NCBI GenBank assembly: GCA_016718155.1
Contig: JADKEH010000012.1
Span: 165,479 to 229,478 of the forward strand
DNA: 64,000 nt
DNA from: Candidatus Rhodoferax randersensis
Lineage (GTDB): Bacteria; Pseudomonadota; Gammaproteobacteria; Burkholderiales; Burkholderiaceae_C
Direction of reading: 5' to 3'
Under the pieces are notes generated by a model. The model made no database searches. It was not told the DNA's origin and worked only from the letters and a program-made list of their open reading frames with translations. Positions 1-7,202 of this stretch are shown one piece after another; the first letter of the stretch is position 1, and each line of letters opens with the position of its first letter. The position numbers and the translations under genes are program-made.

Positions 1-1007
1 GCGCCACGGCGCAGCTCGATCTGCGGCAGGGGACAAGGCGGGTCGGCCTGCAGGGCATCGAGCTCGCGCTGCAGCATACGTCGCAACGCGTGGTATTCAT
101 CGCGCAGGTAGATGTAGCAGCGCTCGGTGCCCGCCAGTTGCGCGGCGATCAGCATGCCTTCCAGAAAGCGGTGCGGGTCGCGCTCCAGGTAGTAGCGGTC
201 CTTGAAAGTGCCGGGCTCGCCCTCGTCGATGTTGACGGCCATGTAGCGCGGGCCAGGTTGCTCGCGCACGATGCGCCACTTGCGCGCCGCCGGAAAACCG
301 GCACCGCCCAGGCCGCGCAGGCCCGAGTCTTCCAGAGCCCGGAAGATGTCTTCGGGGTCTTCCTCGCTGTTGACGATGGCCGCCGCCGTGCCGTAACCAC
401 CGGCCTCGCGGTAGACCTCATATGCTATAAAATCAGGAGCTAACTCATCAATATCCGTTTGGTCTGGAGCACTTTTTAATGCTTCAAACACGCTGGTTTC
501 GGTGGCGTGGGCCAAGGTTCGATGCCCCAGCAGTGCGGCCGGCGCCTGCTCGCAGCGGCCGATGCACGGCGCGTCCACCACCCGCACGTTGGGGCCAAGC
601 ACAGCCAGCAGACGCGCTTTCAAGGCTTGCGCGCCGGCCATGGCGCAGCTTTGGCTCTGACACACACGCAGGGTGACGACGGGTGGAGTCTGGTCATCCT
701 TCAACACTTCAAAGTGATGGTAGAAGCTGGCCACCTCGAACACCTCGGCCATGGGCAAGCCGGTCATGCTGGCCAGTGCCACCAGGTGGCGCTCAAACAA
801 AGCGCCAAAATGGTCGTTGAGCAGATGAAACTGCTCAATCAGCAGGTCGCGTCGATAGCCCTCGGGCGGCCTCGCGCCCACCAGGGCGTAGACCTCCAGC
901 AGTGCATCGCCGTCGGGCTGCCTCCCTTTGAGGTGCGCCACGGCACGCTGCGCGGGCGTCTCAGGCCGGACCAGGACGATGGGGATGGACTTCAAAGTAG
1001 GGTTCAT
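1..1007 (-). CDS. NAD-dependent formate dehydrogenase beta (flavoprotein) subunit, NuoE-NuoF fusion, 3' end cut by window
   Basis: The reading frame opens at an ATG at 1007 and is still open at base 1, so the C-terminus is missing. Residues about 25-155 are a NuoE-like thioredoxin-fold domain with a [2Fe-2S] ligand set: C116-x4-C121 and C148-x3-C152. From about residue 210 a NuoF-like flavoprotein domain begins, with the glycine-rich GLRGLGGAGFP loop and then DEGEPGTFKDR. From memory this arrangement and wording match the Fdh1B/FdwB subunit of tungsten/molybdenum NAD-linked formate dehydrogenases, which passes electrons from formate to NAD+ in the cytoplasm. HoxF of NAD-reducing hydrogenase has the same domain order and is the main alternative. 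The catalytic alpha subunit would be expected downstream, beyond the left edge. An AT-rich patch near 420-480 encodes the linker between the domains. Confidence 0.8.
   Translation of the reverse strand, partial: MNPTLKSIPIVLVRPETPAQRAVAHLKGRQPDGDALLEVYALVGARPPEGYRRDLLIEQFHLLNDHFGALFERHLVALASMTGLPMAEVFEVASFYHHFEVLKDDQTPPVVTLRVCQSQSCAMAGAQALKARLLAVLGPNVRVVDAPCIGRCEQAPAALLGHRTLAHATETSVFEALKSAPDQTDIDELAPDFIAYEVYREAGGYGTAAAIVNSEEDPEDIFRALEDSGLRGLGGAGFPAARKWRIVREQPGPRYMAVNIDEGEPGTFKDRYYLERDPHRFLEGMLIAAQLAGTERCYIYLRDEYHALRRMLQRELDALQADPPCPLPQIELRRG
421..480. repeat. AT-rich in-gene repeat-like patch
   Basis: A short low-GC stretch in an otherwise GC-rich gene. On the minus strand it contains GCTCCTGATTTTATAGC, which resembles stretches inside metG (about 8910-8926) and gpsA (about 38643-38690). 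It encodes the linker between the NuoE and NuoF domains and keeps the frame open. I infer that it is a member of a dispersed short repeat family. Confidence 0.4.
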
Positions 1008-1106
1008 GGCAAGCCGGACGCGTTGAATGTTCACCCAAGCTTACTACCGCGCAAGACGGTTTCTGGCCTCTTTTGGAACCGTCAGCAACAAGGACGCGCA
1101 GCCGCC

Positions 1107-1673
1107 CTATTTGGGCCGCGCCACCAGGGTCGGCAAAACTGCCTTGCTGGCGTCCAGCACGGCCAGTTGCGCCTGGCGTGTCGGCATCGCCCTGGCCAGG
1201 ACCAGGGCGCCGACCATTTGGCTGATCACCGCCGTGGCCAGTTGCGGGCTGCCTAATCGCTCGGACAAGCTGTCGATGCCCTTTTGCAGCTCGTGCGCGA
1301 ACACCGCCTTGACGGAGGGGTCAGCCCGGCCAATTTCAGCACCCAGAGCCGGCAGCACGCAGCCGGTGCCGGGGTGCTTGACGTGGTCCAGGCTCAAATA
1401 GTGATCCATCACATAGGCCAACCATTGCTCAAGGGACTGCTCCAGCTTGCCGGCCCACAGCTCGGTGCTGTGCTGCAGCTCGCGTTCCAGCAGCGCCTTG
1501 AACAAGTCTGACTTCGAGGAGAAATGGCTGTACATGGCGCCGCTGGTCACACCCGCCGCCTGTGCGATGGCGTCGATGCCCGTGGCGGAAAAACCGCCCT
1601 CCTTGATCAGGGCGCCGCTGGCCCGCAGCAGGTCTTGCCGCTTTTGCTGTTTGTGTTCCGCTGGGTAACGCAT
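1107..1673 (-). CDS. TetR/AcrR family transcriptional regulator
   Basis: A 188-residue protein with an N-terminal TetR helix-turn-helix (about residues 10-55, including GFSATGIDAIAQAAGV and the YSHFSSKSDLF recognition-helix region) and a C-terminal ligand and dimer domain. The start at 1673 (MRYPAEHK) is preferred. A start at 1706 would lie inside the palindromic operators and add an atypical extension. The gene is divergent from the SDR/DsbA-like pair at 1748-3111, and two tandem palindromes fill the gap, so autoregulation and repression of that pair is the natural inference. It is also about 100 bp upstream of, and co-directional with, the formate dehydrogenase gene, which it might also control. 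The effector is unknown. Confidence 0.85.
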   Translation of the reverse strand: MRYPAEHKQQKRQDLLRASGALIKEGGFSATGIDAIAQAAGVTSGAMYSHFSSKSDLFKALLERELQHSTELWAGKLEQSLEQWLAYVMDHYLSLDHVKHPGTGCVLPALGAEIGRADPSVKAVFAHELQKGIDSLSERLGSPQLATAVISQMVGALVLARAMPTRQAQLAVLDASKAVLPTLVARPK

Positions 1674-1693
1674 GGCTCGGTCTCGCTCCTTGC

Positions 1694-1721
1694 TTGACAA
1701 TAACATAACGAACGTTATTAT
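1694..1721 (+). promoter_or_regulatory. Predicted sigma-70 promoter of the SDR/DsbA-like pair
   Basis: TTGACA at 1694-1699 matches the -35 consensus. TATTAT at 1716-1721 is a good -10 box, with a 16-bp spacer. The predicted transcript would start around 1728 and enter the SDR gene at 1748. Both boxes are interleaved with the tandem palindromes, as expected for repression by promoter occlusion. Confidence 0.6.
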
Positions 1722-1733
1722 AACGACCGTTAT
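1705..1733. promoter_or_regulatory. Tandem palindromic operators (probable TetR-family binding sites)
   Basis: Two consecutive 14-bp palindromes: ATAACG-AA-CGTTAT at 1705-1718 and ATAACG-AC-CGTTAT at 1720-1733. Their arms are identical, only the 2-bp centre differs, and the repeat period is 15 bp. They lie between the TetR gene and the divergent SDR gene and overlap the predicted -10 box. Binding by the adjacent TetR protein is inference. Confidence 0.7.
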
Positions 1734-1747
1734 TCAATTTTCTGGAG

Positions 1748-2494
1748 ATGCGTATGAACCCATTGCCGCCCACCAAACAGGCCGCGCTGATCGTCGGTGC
1801 GGGCGATGCCACCGGCAGCGCCATCGCCCGGCGTTTTGCCCGCGAAGGGCTGATTGCTTGTGCCACCCGGCGCGACGCCGACAAGCTGCAACCCTTGATC
1901 AAAGAGATCGAAGCCAGCGGCGGCCAGGCGCACGGTTTTGCCTCCGACGCGCGCAAGGAAGAACAGGTGATTGCCCTGGTGGAGCAGATCGAGCGCGACA
2001 TTGCACCGATCGAGGTGATGGTGTTCAACATCGGTGCCAACGTGCCCTGCAGCATTCTGGAAGAGACCGCGCGCAAGTACTTCAAGATCTGGGAGATGGC
2101 CACGCTGAGCGGCTTTCTGGTCGGGCGCGAAGTAGCCAAACGCATGGTGCAGCGCCAGCGCGGCACCATCATCTTTACCGGCGCCACGGCGGGCCTGCGC
2201 GGCTCGGCCAACTTTGCGGCCTTTGCCGGTGCCAAACATGCTCTGCGTGCGCTGGCGCAAAGCATGGCGCGCGAACTCGGTCCGAAAAACATCCACGTGG
2301 CCCACGTGGTGGTGGACGGCGCCATCGACACCGAGTTCATCCGCAGCAACTTCCCAGAACGCTACGCCATGAAGGACCAGGACGGCATCCTGAATCCCGA
2401 TCACATTGCCGACAATTATTGGCATCTGCACGCGCAACCACGCGACGCCTGGACCCATGAACTGGACTTGCGCCCGTGGATGGAGCGCTGGTAA
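1748..2494 (+). CDS. SDR family oxidoreductase-like protein lacking the catalytic tyrosine
   Basis: A 248-residue short-chain dehydrogenase/reductase fold. The N-terminal nucleotide-binding turn reads GAGDATGSAIA (about residues 17-27), and FNIGAN (about 93-98) sits where the NNAG motif lies. The active site departs from the classical pattern. At the YxxxK position the sequence is F159-A-G-A-K163, and the expected serine region reads TGATAG. A classical reductase mechanism is therefore doubtful, and a different reaction or a non-catalytic role is possible. ATG codons at 1748 and 1754 are both usable. It is the first gene of a probable two-gene unit with the DsbA/HCCA-isomerase-like gene (26 bp gap). 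Confidence 0.75.
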   Translation: MRMNPLPPTKQAALIVGAGDATGSAIARRFAREGLIACATRRDADKLQPLIKEIEASGGQAHGFASDARKEEQVIALVEQIERDIAPIEVMVFNIGANVPCSILEETARKYFKIWEMATLSGFLVGREVAKRMVQRQRGTIIFTGATAGLRGSANFAAFAGAKHALRALAQSMARELGPKNIHVAHVVVDGAIDTEFIRSNFPERYAMKDQDGILNPDHIADNYWHLHAQPRDAWTHELDLRPWMERW

Positions 2495-2520
2495 ATCATT
2501 TACTTCCTGGAGACACCCCC

Positions 2521-3111
2521 ATGAACAAACAAGTTGAGTTCTTCTTTGATTTCGGTAGCCCCTACACCTACCTGGCCTACCACCAGTTGCCGAAGATTGC
2601 CACCAAGCGAAACGCCACGATCGTCTGGCGCCCGATGCTGCTCGGTGGCGTGTTCCAGGCCACCGGCAACCACAGCCCGATCGAGATACCGGCCAAGGGG
2701 CGCTACTCGCTGATCGATTTGCAGCGCTGGGCCAAGCACTTCGGTGTGCCGATGACGATGAACCCGCATTTTCCGATCAACACCCTGACGCTGATGCGCG
2801 GCGCCGTGGCCCTGCAAGGGCGCAGCGAGGCGGAGTTTCAACGCTACCTGGCCGCGATCTTCTGCGCGATGTTCGAGCGGCCACGCAACCTGGGTCAAGC
2901 CGAGGAAGTGACTGCGGTGCTGAGTGAGAGCGGCTTCGATCCCGTGCAGTTCCAGCGCCTGGTCAGCGATCCGGCGGTGAAGGAGCAGTTGAAGCGCAAC
3001 ACCGAGGAAGCCGTGGCGCGCGGCGTGTTTGGCGCCCCCACCTTCTTCGTGGGTGAGCAGATGTTCTGGGGCCAGGACCGGCTGGATTTTGTTGACCAGG
3101 CGTTATCCTGA
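2521..3111 (+). CDS. DsbA-family / 2-hydroxychromene-2-carboxylate isomerase-like protein
   Basis: A 196-residue thioredoxin-fold protein of the GST-kappa/HCCA isomerase type. The N-terminus has FDFGSPYTYLAY, with a serine where disulfide oxidoreductases have the CxxC active site, so it is unlikely to be a thiol oxidase. The C-terminus has the typical GVFGAPTFFVG segment. Relatives are glutathione-dependent isomerases of aromatic degradation or uncharacterised proteins. It follows the SDR-like gene by 26 bp on the same strand and probably shares its TetR-controlled promoter. The substrate cannot be told from sequence. The start is the ATG after a GGAG ribosome-binding site. Confidence 0.8.
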   Translation: MNKQVEFFFDFGSPYTYLAYHQLPKIATKRNATIVWRPMLLGGVFQATGNHSPIEIPAKGRYSLIDLQRWAKHFGVPMTMNPHFPINTLTLMRGAVALQGRSEAEFQRYLAAIFCAMFERPRNLGQAEEVTAVLSESGFDPVQFQRLVSDPAVKEQLKRNTEEAVARGVFGAPTFFVGEQMFWGQDRLDFVDQALS

Positions 3112-3115
3112 AACA

Positions 3116-3162
3116 TTGCGGGACAGACCGGCGCGTAGCGACGCTCTGTCCTCAACTGATCA
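3116..3162. repeat. Intergenic palindromic repeat, copy 1
   Basis: An inverted repeat, GGGACAGA (3120-3127) with TCTGTCC (3145-3151), is followed by CAACTGATCAG. Nearly the same words recur at 25456-25554. It lies between the convergent ends of the DsbA-like gene and apbC, so the hairpin could act as a bidirectional transcription end. It looks like a REP-type dispersed element. Confidence 0.55.
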
Positions 3163-3183
3163 GGGACGCGCACCAGCGCGCAA

Positions 3184-4275
3184 TCAGGTGTCCTTGGAAA
3201 TCTTGATCGACGGGAACTTGGACGAGAAGTCCTTGTTCTTGGCCGCGATCGACACCGCCACCTGGCGCGCCACCGCCTTGTAGATGCCGGCGATCTCGCC
3301 GTCGGGGTCGGCCACCACGGTGGGCTTGCCGCTATCGGCCTGCTCGCGGATCCGGATGTCCAGCGGCAGCGCGCCCAGGTAGTCCATCTTGTATTCGGCG
3401 GCCATCTTCTTGCCGCCCTCGGAACCAAAAATGTGCTCCACGTGGCCGCAGTTGCTGCACACGTGCACCGCCATGTTTTCCACCACGCCCAGAATCGGCA
3501 CGCCCACCTTCTCGAACATCTTGATGCCCTTGCGCGCGTCCAGCAGGGCAATGTCCTGCGGCGTGGTGACGATCACCGCGCCGGTCATGGGCACGCGCTG
3601 GGACAGCGTCAACTGGATGTCACCGGTGCCAGGCGGCATGTCAACGATCAAGTAGTCCAGTTCACGCCAATTGGTCTGGCGCAGCAACTGCTCCAGCGCC
3701 TGGGTGGCCATCGGGCCGCGCCAGATCATCGCTTCGTCCTGTGCCACCAGGAAGCCGATCGACATCAGTTGCACGCCGTAGTTCTCCAGCGCCTCCATGG
3801 TCTTGCCGTCTTCGCTCTCGGGTTTGCCATCCACGCCCATCATCATCGGGATGCTGGGGCCGTAGATGTCGGCGTCCAGCAGGCCGACACTGGCGCCCTC
3901 GGCCGCCAGCGCCAGCGCCAGATTGACGGCGGTGGTGCTTTTGCCCACGCCGCCCTTGCCGGAGGCCACCGCCACGATGTTCTTCACGCCCGGCAGCAGT
4001 TGCACGCCACGTTGCACCGCATGTGGCACGATCTTCACGTTCAGGTTGACCGAGACGTTTTCCACCCCCGCCACGCCCTTGGCGGCGGCCACCAACGCCT
4101 TGCGAAAGCCGGCAATCTGGCTCTTGGCCGGGTAGCCCAGTTCGACATCAAACGCTACATCGGTATCACTGACCGAGAGGTTCTTGATGGATTTGGAGGA
4201 CACAAAATCGCGCCCGGTGTTGGGGTCGACAACGCTCTTGAGCGCGTCTAGGACTGCTTGTTCGGTGATAGCCAT
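3184..4275 (-). CDS. apbC: Iron-sulfur cluster carrier protein ApbC/Mrp (P-loop NTPase)
   Basis: A 363-residue Mrp/ApbC/NBP35-family protein. The N-terminal MIP18/DUF59 domain (about residues 1-85) is followed by a deviant Walker A P-loop, SGKGGVGKST (105-114). A CSNC motif near residue 275 is the CxxC pair that bridges an [4Fe-4S] cluster in the dimer. The family carries and delivers Fe-S clusters to apoproteins in the cytoplasm. Length and domain order are complete. The gene is divergent from the patatin and cyclase genes and from metG further right. Confidence 0.93.
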   Translation of the reverse strand: MAITEQAVLDALKSVVDPNTGRDFVSSKSIKNLSVSDTDVAFDVELGYPAKSQIAGFRKALVAAAKGVAGVENVSVNLNVKIVPHAVQRGVQLLPGVKNIVAVASGKGGVGKSTTAVNLALALAAEGASVGLLDADIYGPSIPMMMGVDGKPESEDGKTMEALENYGVQLMSIGFLVAQDEAMIWRGPMATQALEQLLRQTNWRELDYLIVDMPPGTGDIQLTLSQRVPMTGAVIVTTPQDIALLDARKGIKMFEKVGVPILGVVENMAVHVCSNCGHVEHIFGSEGGKKMAAEYKMDYLGALPLDIRIREQADSGKPTVVADPDGEIAGIYKAVARQVAVSIAAKNKDFSSKFPSIKISKDT

Positions 4276-4461
4276 TCATTGCTCCGGTGATAGGGTTCGT
4301 CAGGGATAGTCTAGCGAACCCGCTTTTGCCCTCAGATTCAATAGGTGTATCCCTTGCCCACGAGCCGATGTGTTGCACGGCGCCCATAGGCCAGCGAAAT
4401 TGGCGCCCCATTGGCACAGTTTTTCGGCGTTTGAGGCGGGTTCCGGGCAGATAATCATTGC

Positions 4462-5748
4462 ATGTCGCCACCCCCCGCCACACCCACCAAGACCGGGCTG
4501 CTGCTCACCGGCGGCGGCGCCCGCGCCGCCTACCAGGTGGGGGTGATGGAGGCAATTGCCAACGTCCGCAAGGAATGCGGCGCCATCGACGAGCCGAACC
4601 CCTTCCCCATCATCACCGGCACCTCGGCGGGCGCCATCAATGCGGCCGCCCTGGCTTGTGGGGCCGACAACTTCGATGCCACGGTGCGCACGGTGGTGGG
4701 GGTGTGGCGCAATTTCCACGCGCACCAGGTGTACCGGGCCGATTCCATCGGCATGCTGCGCTCGGGTGCAAGCTGGATGACCCTGCTGTCGATCGGCTGG
4801 CTGCTGGCAAAGTGGCGGCGCATCAAGCCGCGCTCGCTGCTGGACAATGCGCCCCTGCTGGACCTGCTGAAGGATCTGGTGCCGCTGGAGCGCATCCCCG
4901 GTCTGATTGAGGGCGGACACATCCACGCACTGGCCATCACTGCGTCCAGCTACAGCTCGGGTGACCACGTCACCTTTTTCGATGGCGCCCCCGGCGTGTT
5001 GCCGTGGGTGCGCACGCAGCGCCTGGCGATACGCGACCGCATCACGCACCAGCACCTGCTGGCGTCCTCGGCGATTCCGTTCGTGTTCCCGGCCAAAGCC
5101 TTGCCGATCGATGGCCACGACCAGTATTTTGGCGACGGCTCGATGCGCCAGTCGGCCCCGGTGGCGGCCGCCATTCACCTCGGGGCGGAGCGCATTCTGG
5201 TGGTAGGCGCCGGGCGCATGCACGAACCCAAGGATGAGGTGCACCTGAACACCACCAACACCTATCCCTCGCTGGCGCAGATTGCAGGCCACGCCTTGTC
5301 CAACATCTTTCTGGACGCGCTGGCGGTGGACATCGAACGGGTCAAACGCATCAACCAGACCATTTCGCTGGTGCCTGCCGAAATGCGCGCGGCCAGCGCC
5401 CTCAAGCCGGTCGAACTATTGGTGATCTCACCCACCCAGCGCCTGGACGGGATTGCCGCCAAACACGTGGGCGACCTGCCTGGCCCGGTGCGCACCATGC
5501 TCGGCGGCGTGGGCGTGTCCGCCAAGAAGGCGGACGTGAAAGGCGCCGCGCTGGCCAGCTACCTGCTGTTCGAGGAAGGCTACACGCGCGAATTGATGGC
5601 GCTGGGCTACGGCGACGCCATGAACAAGAAGGGCGAGATTTGCGCCTTCTTCGGCTGGACCGACCCCGGCGGGCCAACCGAAACAGAAGACGGGGCGTTC
5701 TGCAAGCTGTTTGTGGACCGCCGCCGCGATCCGCTGCGACTGAGGTAA
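4462..5748 (+). CDS. Patatin-like phospholipase family protein
   Basis: A 428-residue protein with the full patatin signature. The glycine-rich oxyanion loop GGGARAAY starts at residue 17, the nucleophile elbow GTSAG has Ser55, and the dyad aspartate is in DGS (Asp225). No signal peptide is apparent. A hydrophobic patch near residues 105-118 may give membrane contact. These enzymes hydrolyse acyl esters of phospholipids with a Ser-Asp dyad. The next gene starts 4 bp after the stop, so the two are probably co-transcribed. The physiological lipid is unknown. Confidence 0.88.
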   Translation: MSPPPATPTKTGLLLTGGGARAAYQVGVMEAIANVRKECGAIDEPNPFPIITGTSAGAINAAALACGADNFDATVRTVVGVWRNFHAHQVYRADSIGMLRSGASWMTLLSIGWLLAKWRRIKPRSLLDNAPLLDLLKDLVPLERIPGLIEGGHIHALAITASSYSSGDHVTFFDGAPGVLPWVRTQRLAIRDRITHQHLLASSAIPFVFPAKALPIDGHDQYFGDGSMRQSAPVAAAIHLGAERILVVGAGRMHEPKDEVHLNTTNTYPSLAQIAGHALSNIFLDALAVDIERVKRINQTISLVPAEMRAASALKPVELLVISPTQRLDGIAAKHVGDLPGPVRTMLGGVGVSAKKADVKGAALASYLLFEEGYTRELMALGYGDAMNKKGEICAFFGWTDPGGPTETEDGAFCKLFVDRRRDPLRLR

Positions 5749-5752
5749 GCAC

Positions 5753-7096
5753 GTGTCTGACCCCGACTTCAAATCCGACCCCCGCTGGTTCAAGCAGTTG
5801 TTCGAGTCGTCGCCGGACCCGACCTGGATCATCGACAACAACCGCTTTGTCGAATGCAACCAGGCCGCCATCACCGCCCTGGGCTACGCCAGCCGCGACG
5901 CGCTGCTCAATGTGCACCCCTCGGAACTCTCACCCCCCCGTCAGCCCGACGGCCAAGACTCGTACACCAAGGCCGAGCGCCTGCTGGCCCTGGCCCTGCA
6001 ACAGGGCTTGCACCGCTTTGAATGGCTGCACCGCAAGGCCGACGGAACCGACTTCCTGGCCGAAGTCACCCTGTCGGTCATCAAACTGAGCGACCGCCAG
6101 CTCATGCACTGCGTCTGGCGCGACATCACCGAGCGCAAGCGCGTCGAGGAGCAGGTGCTGCGGCAGAACAACCTGCTGTCCGCCGTCATCGAGAATTTTC
6201 CCGGCGCCATCTCGGTGGTGGACGCTAACCTGAGGGCGGTGACCTACAACCGGCAGTTCGTCCACCTGCTCGACTTGCCGGACTGGCTGCTTGCGAAACC
6301 CGACGTGGGTTTCGGTGACATCGTCCGCTTCAACGCGCAGCGCGGCGACTACGGCCCCGGAGACCCCGAGCAGCAAGCGGCCGCACTGGTCGAGCGCGCC
6401 CGCAGCTTTCAACCGCACAAATTCGAACGCGTTCGCCCCAACGGCACGGTGCTGGAGATTCGCGGCGAGCCCATGCCTGGGGGCGGTTTCGTCACCACTT
6501 ACCTCGACATCACCGCGCGCAAGCAGGCCGAGGAGGAAATCCACCAGTTGGCCTTCCATGACGCGCTCACCAAGCTGCCAAACCGCCGCCTGCTCAACGA
6601 CCGGCTGAGCCAGGCGATGGCCACCAGCAAGCGCAGCGGCGGCTTTTGCGCGCTGATGTTCCTCGACCTGGACAATTTCAAGCCGCTCAATGACACGCAT
6701 GGCCACGAAGTGGGTGATTTGCTGCTGGTTGAGGCAGCCAATCGCTTGAAGCACTGCGTTCGCGAAGTGGACACCGTCTCGCGCTTCGGCGGCGACGAGT
6801 TCGTGGTGCTGTTGAGCGATTTGCCGAGTGACCGGCCGGCATCGACCAAGCAGGCCAGGGTGATTGCTGAAAAGATCCGCTTCGCCCTGGCCTTGCCCTA
6901 TCGGCTGACCCGCAAGCACGAGGGGCAAGCCGACACGCTCGTCGAGCACCATTGCACGGTGAGCATCGGCGTGACTGTCTTCGTCAATCAGGAAGCCAGC
7001 CAAGACGATCTCCTCAAATGGGCCGACATGGCCATGTACGAAGCCAAAGACGCCGGCCGCGATACCGTGTGTTTTCATCGCTCAGGTGTCGGCTAG
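5753..7096 (+). CDS. PAS-PAS-GGDEF diguanylate cyclase
   Basis: A 447-residue predicted soluble sensor. PAS domain 1 covers about residues 10-130, ending in the WRDITERK PAC-type motif. PAS domain 2 covers about 140-258, ending in YLDITARK. A GGDEF domain covers about 265-445. The active-site motif GGDEF (346-350) is intact, and RxxD (337-340) lies five residues upstream as a product-inhibition site. It should make cyclic di-GMP in response to a signal sensed by the PAS domains, and no membrane segment is seen. It starts at a GTG 4 bp after the patatin stop, preceded by GAGG. No EAL domain is present. Confidence 0.9.
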   Translation: MSDPDFKSDPRWFKQLFESSPDPTWIIDNNRFVECNQAAITALGYASRDALLNVHPSELSPPRQPDGQDSYTKAERLLALALQQGLHRFEWLHRKADGTDFLAEVTLSVIKLSDRQLMHCVWRDITERKRVEEQVLRQNNLLSAVIENFPGAISVVDANLRAVTYNRQFVHLLDLPDWLLAKPDVGFGDIVRFNAQRGDYGPGDPEQQAAALVERARSFQPHKFERVRPNGTVLEIRGEPMPGGGFVTTYLDITARKQAEEEIHQLAFHDALTKLPNRRLLNDRLSQAMATSKRSGGFCALMFLDLDNFKPLNDTHGHEVGDLLLVEAANRLKHCVREVDTVSRFGGDEFVVLLSDLPSDRPASTKQARVIAEKIRFALALPYRLTRKHEGQADTLVEHHCTVSIGVTVFVNQEASQDDLLKWADMAMYEAKDAGRDTVCFHRSGVG

Positions 7097-7202
7097 TCCC
7101 GCAGCGGGGTGGGGCCAGGCATCGGGCGGCATGTTTCTTTGAACTGCGTGCCACCGGTTGAGGGGACTAAAATCAAAAGTTCCTCTTGATAAGCCTGCAC
7201 TC

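Noticed and set aside
1055..1083. Inverted repeat GACGGTT / AACCGTC between the TetR and formate dehydrogenase genes
   Set aside because: Seven-bp arms with a 15-nt loop and no U-tract; could be an operator or weak terminator, but evidence is too thin to list.
2521..3111. Disulfide oxidoreductase (DsbA) function
   Set aside because: The CxxC active site is replaced by GSPYTY, as in HCCA isomerases, and there is no signal peptide.
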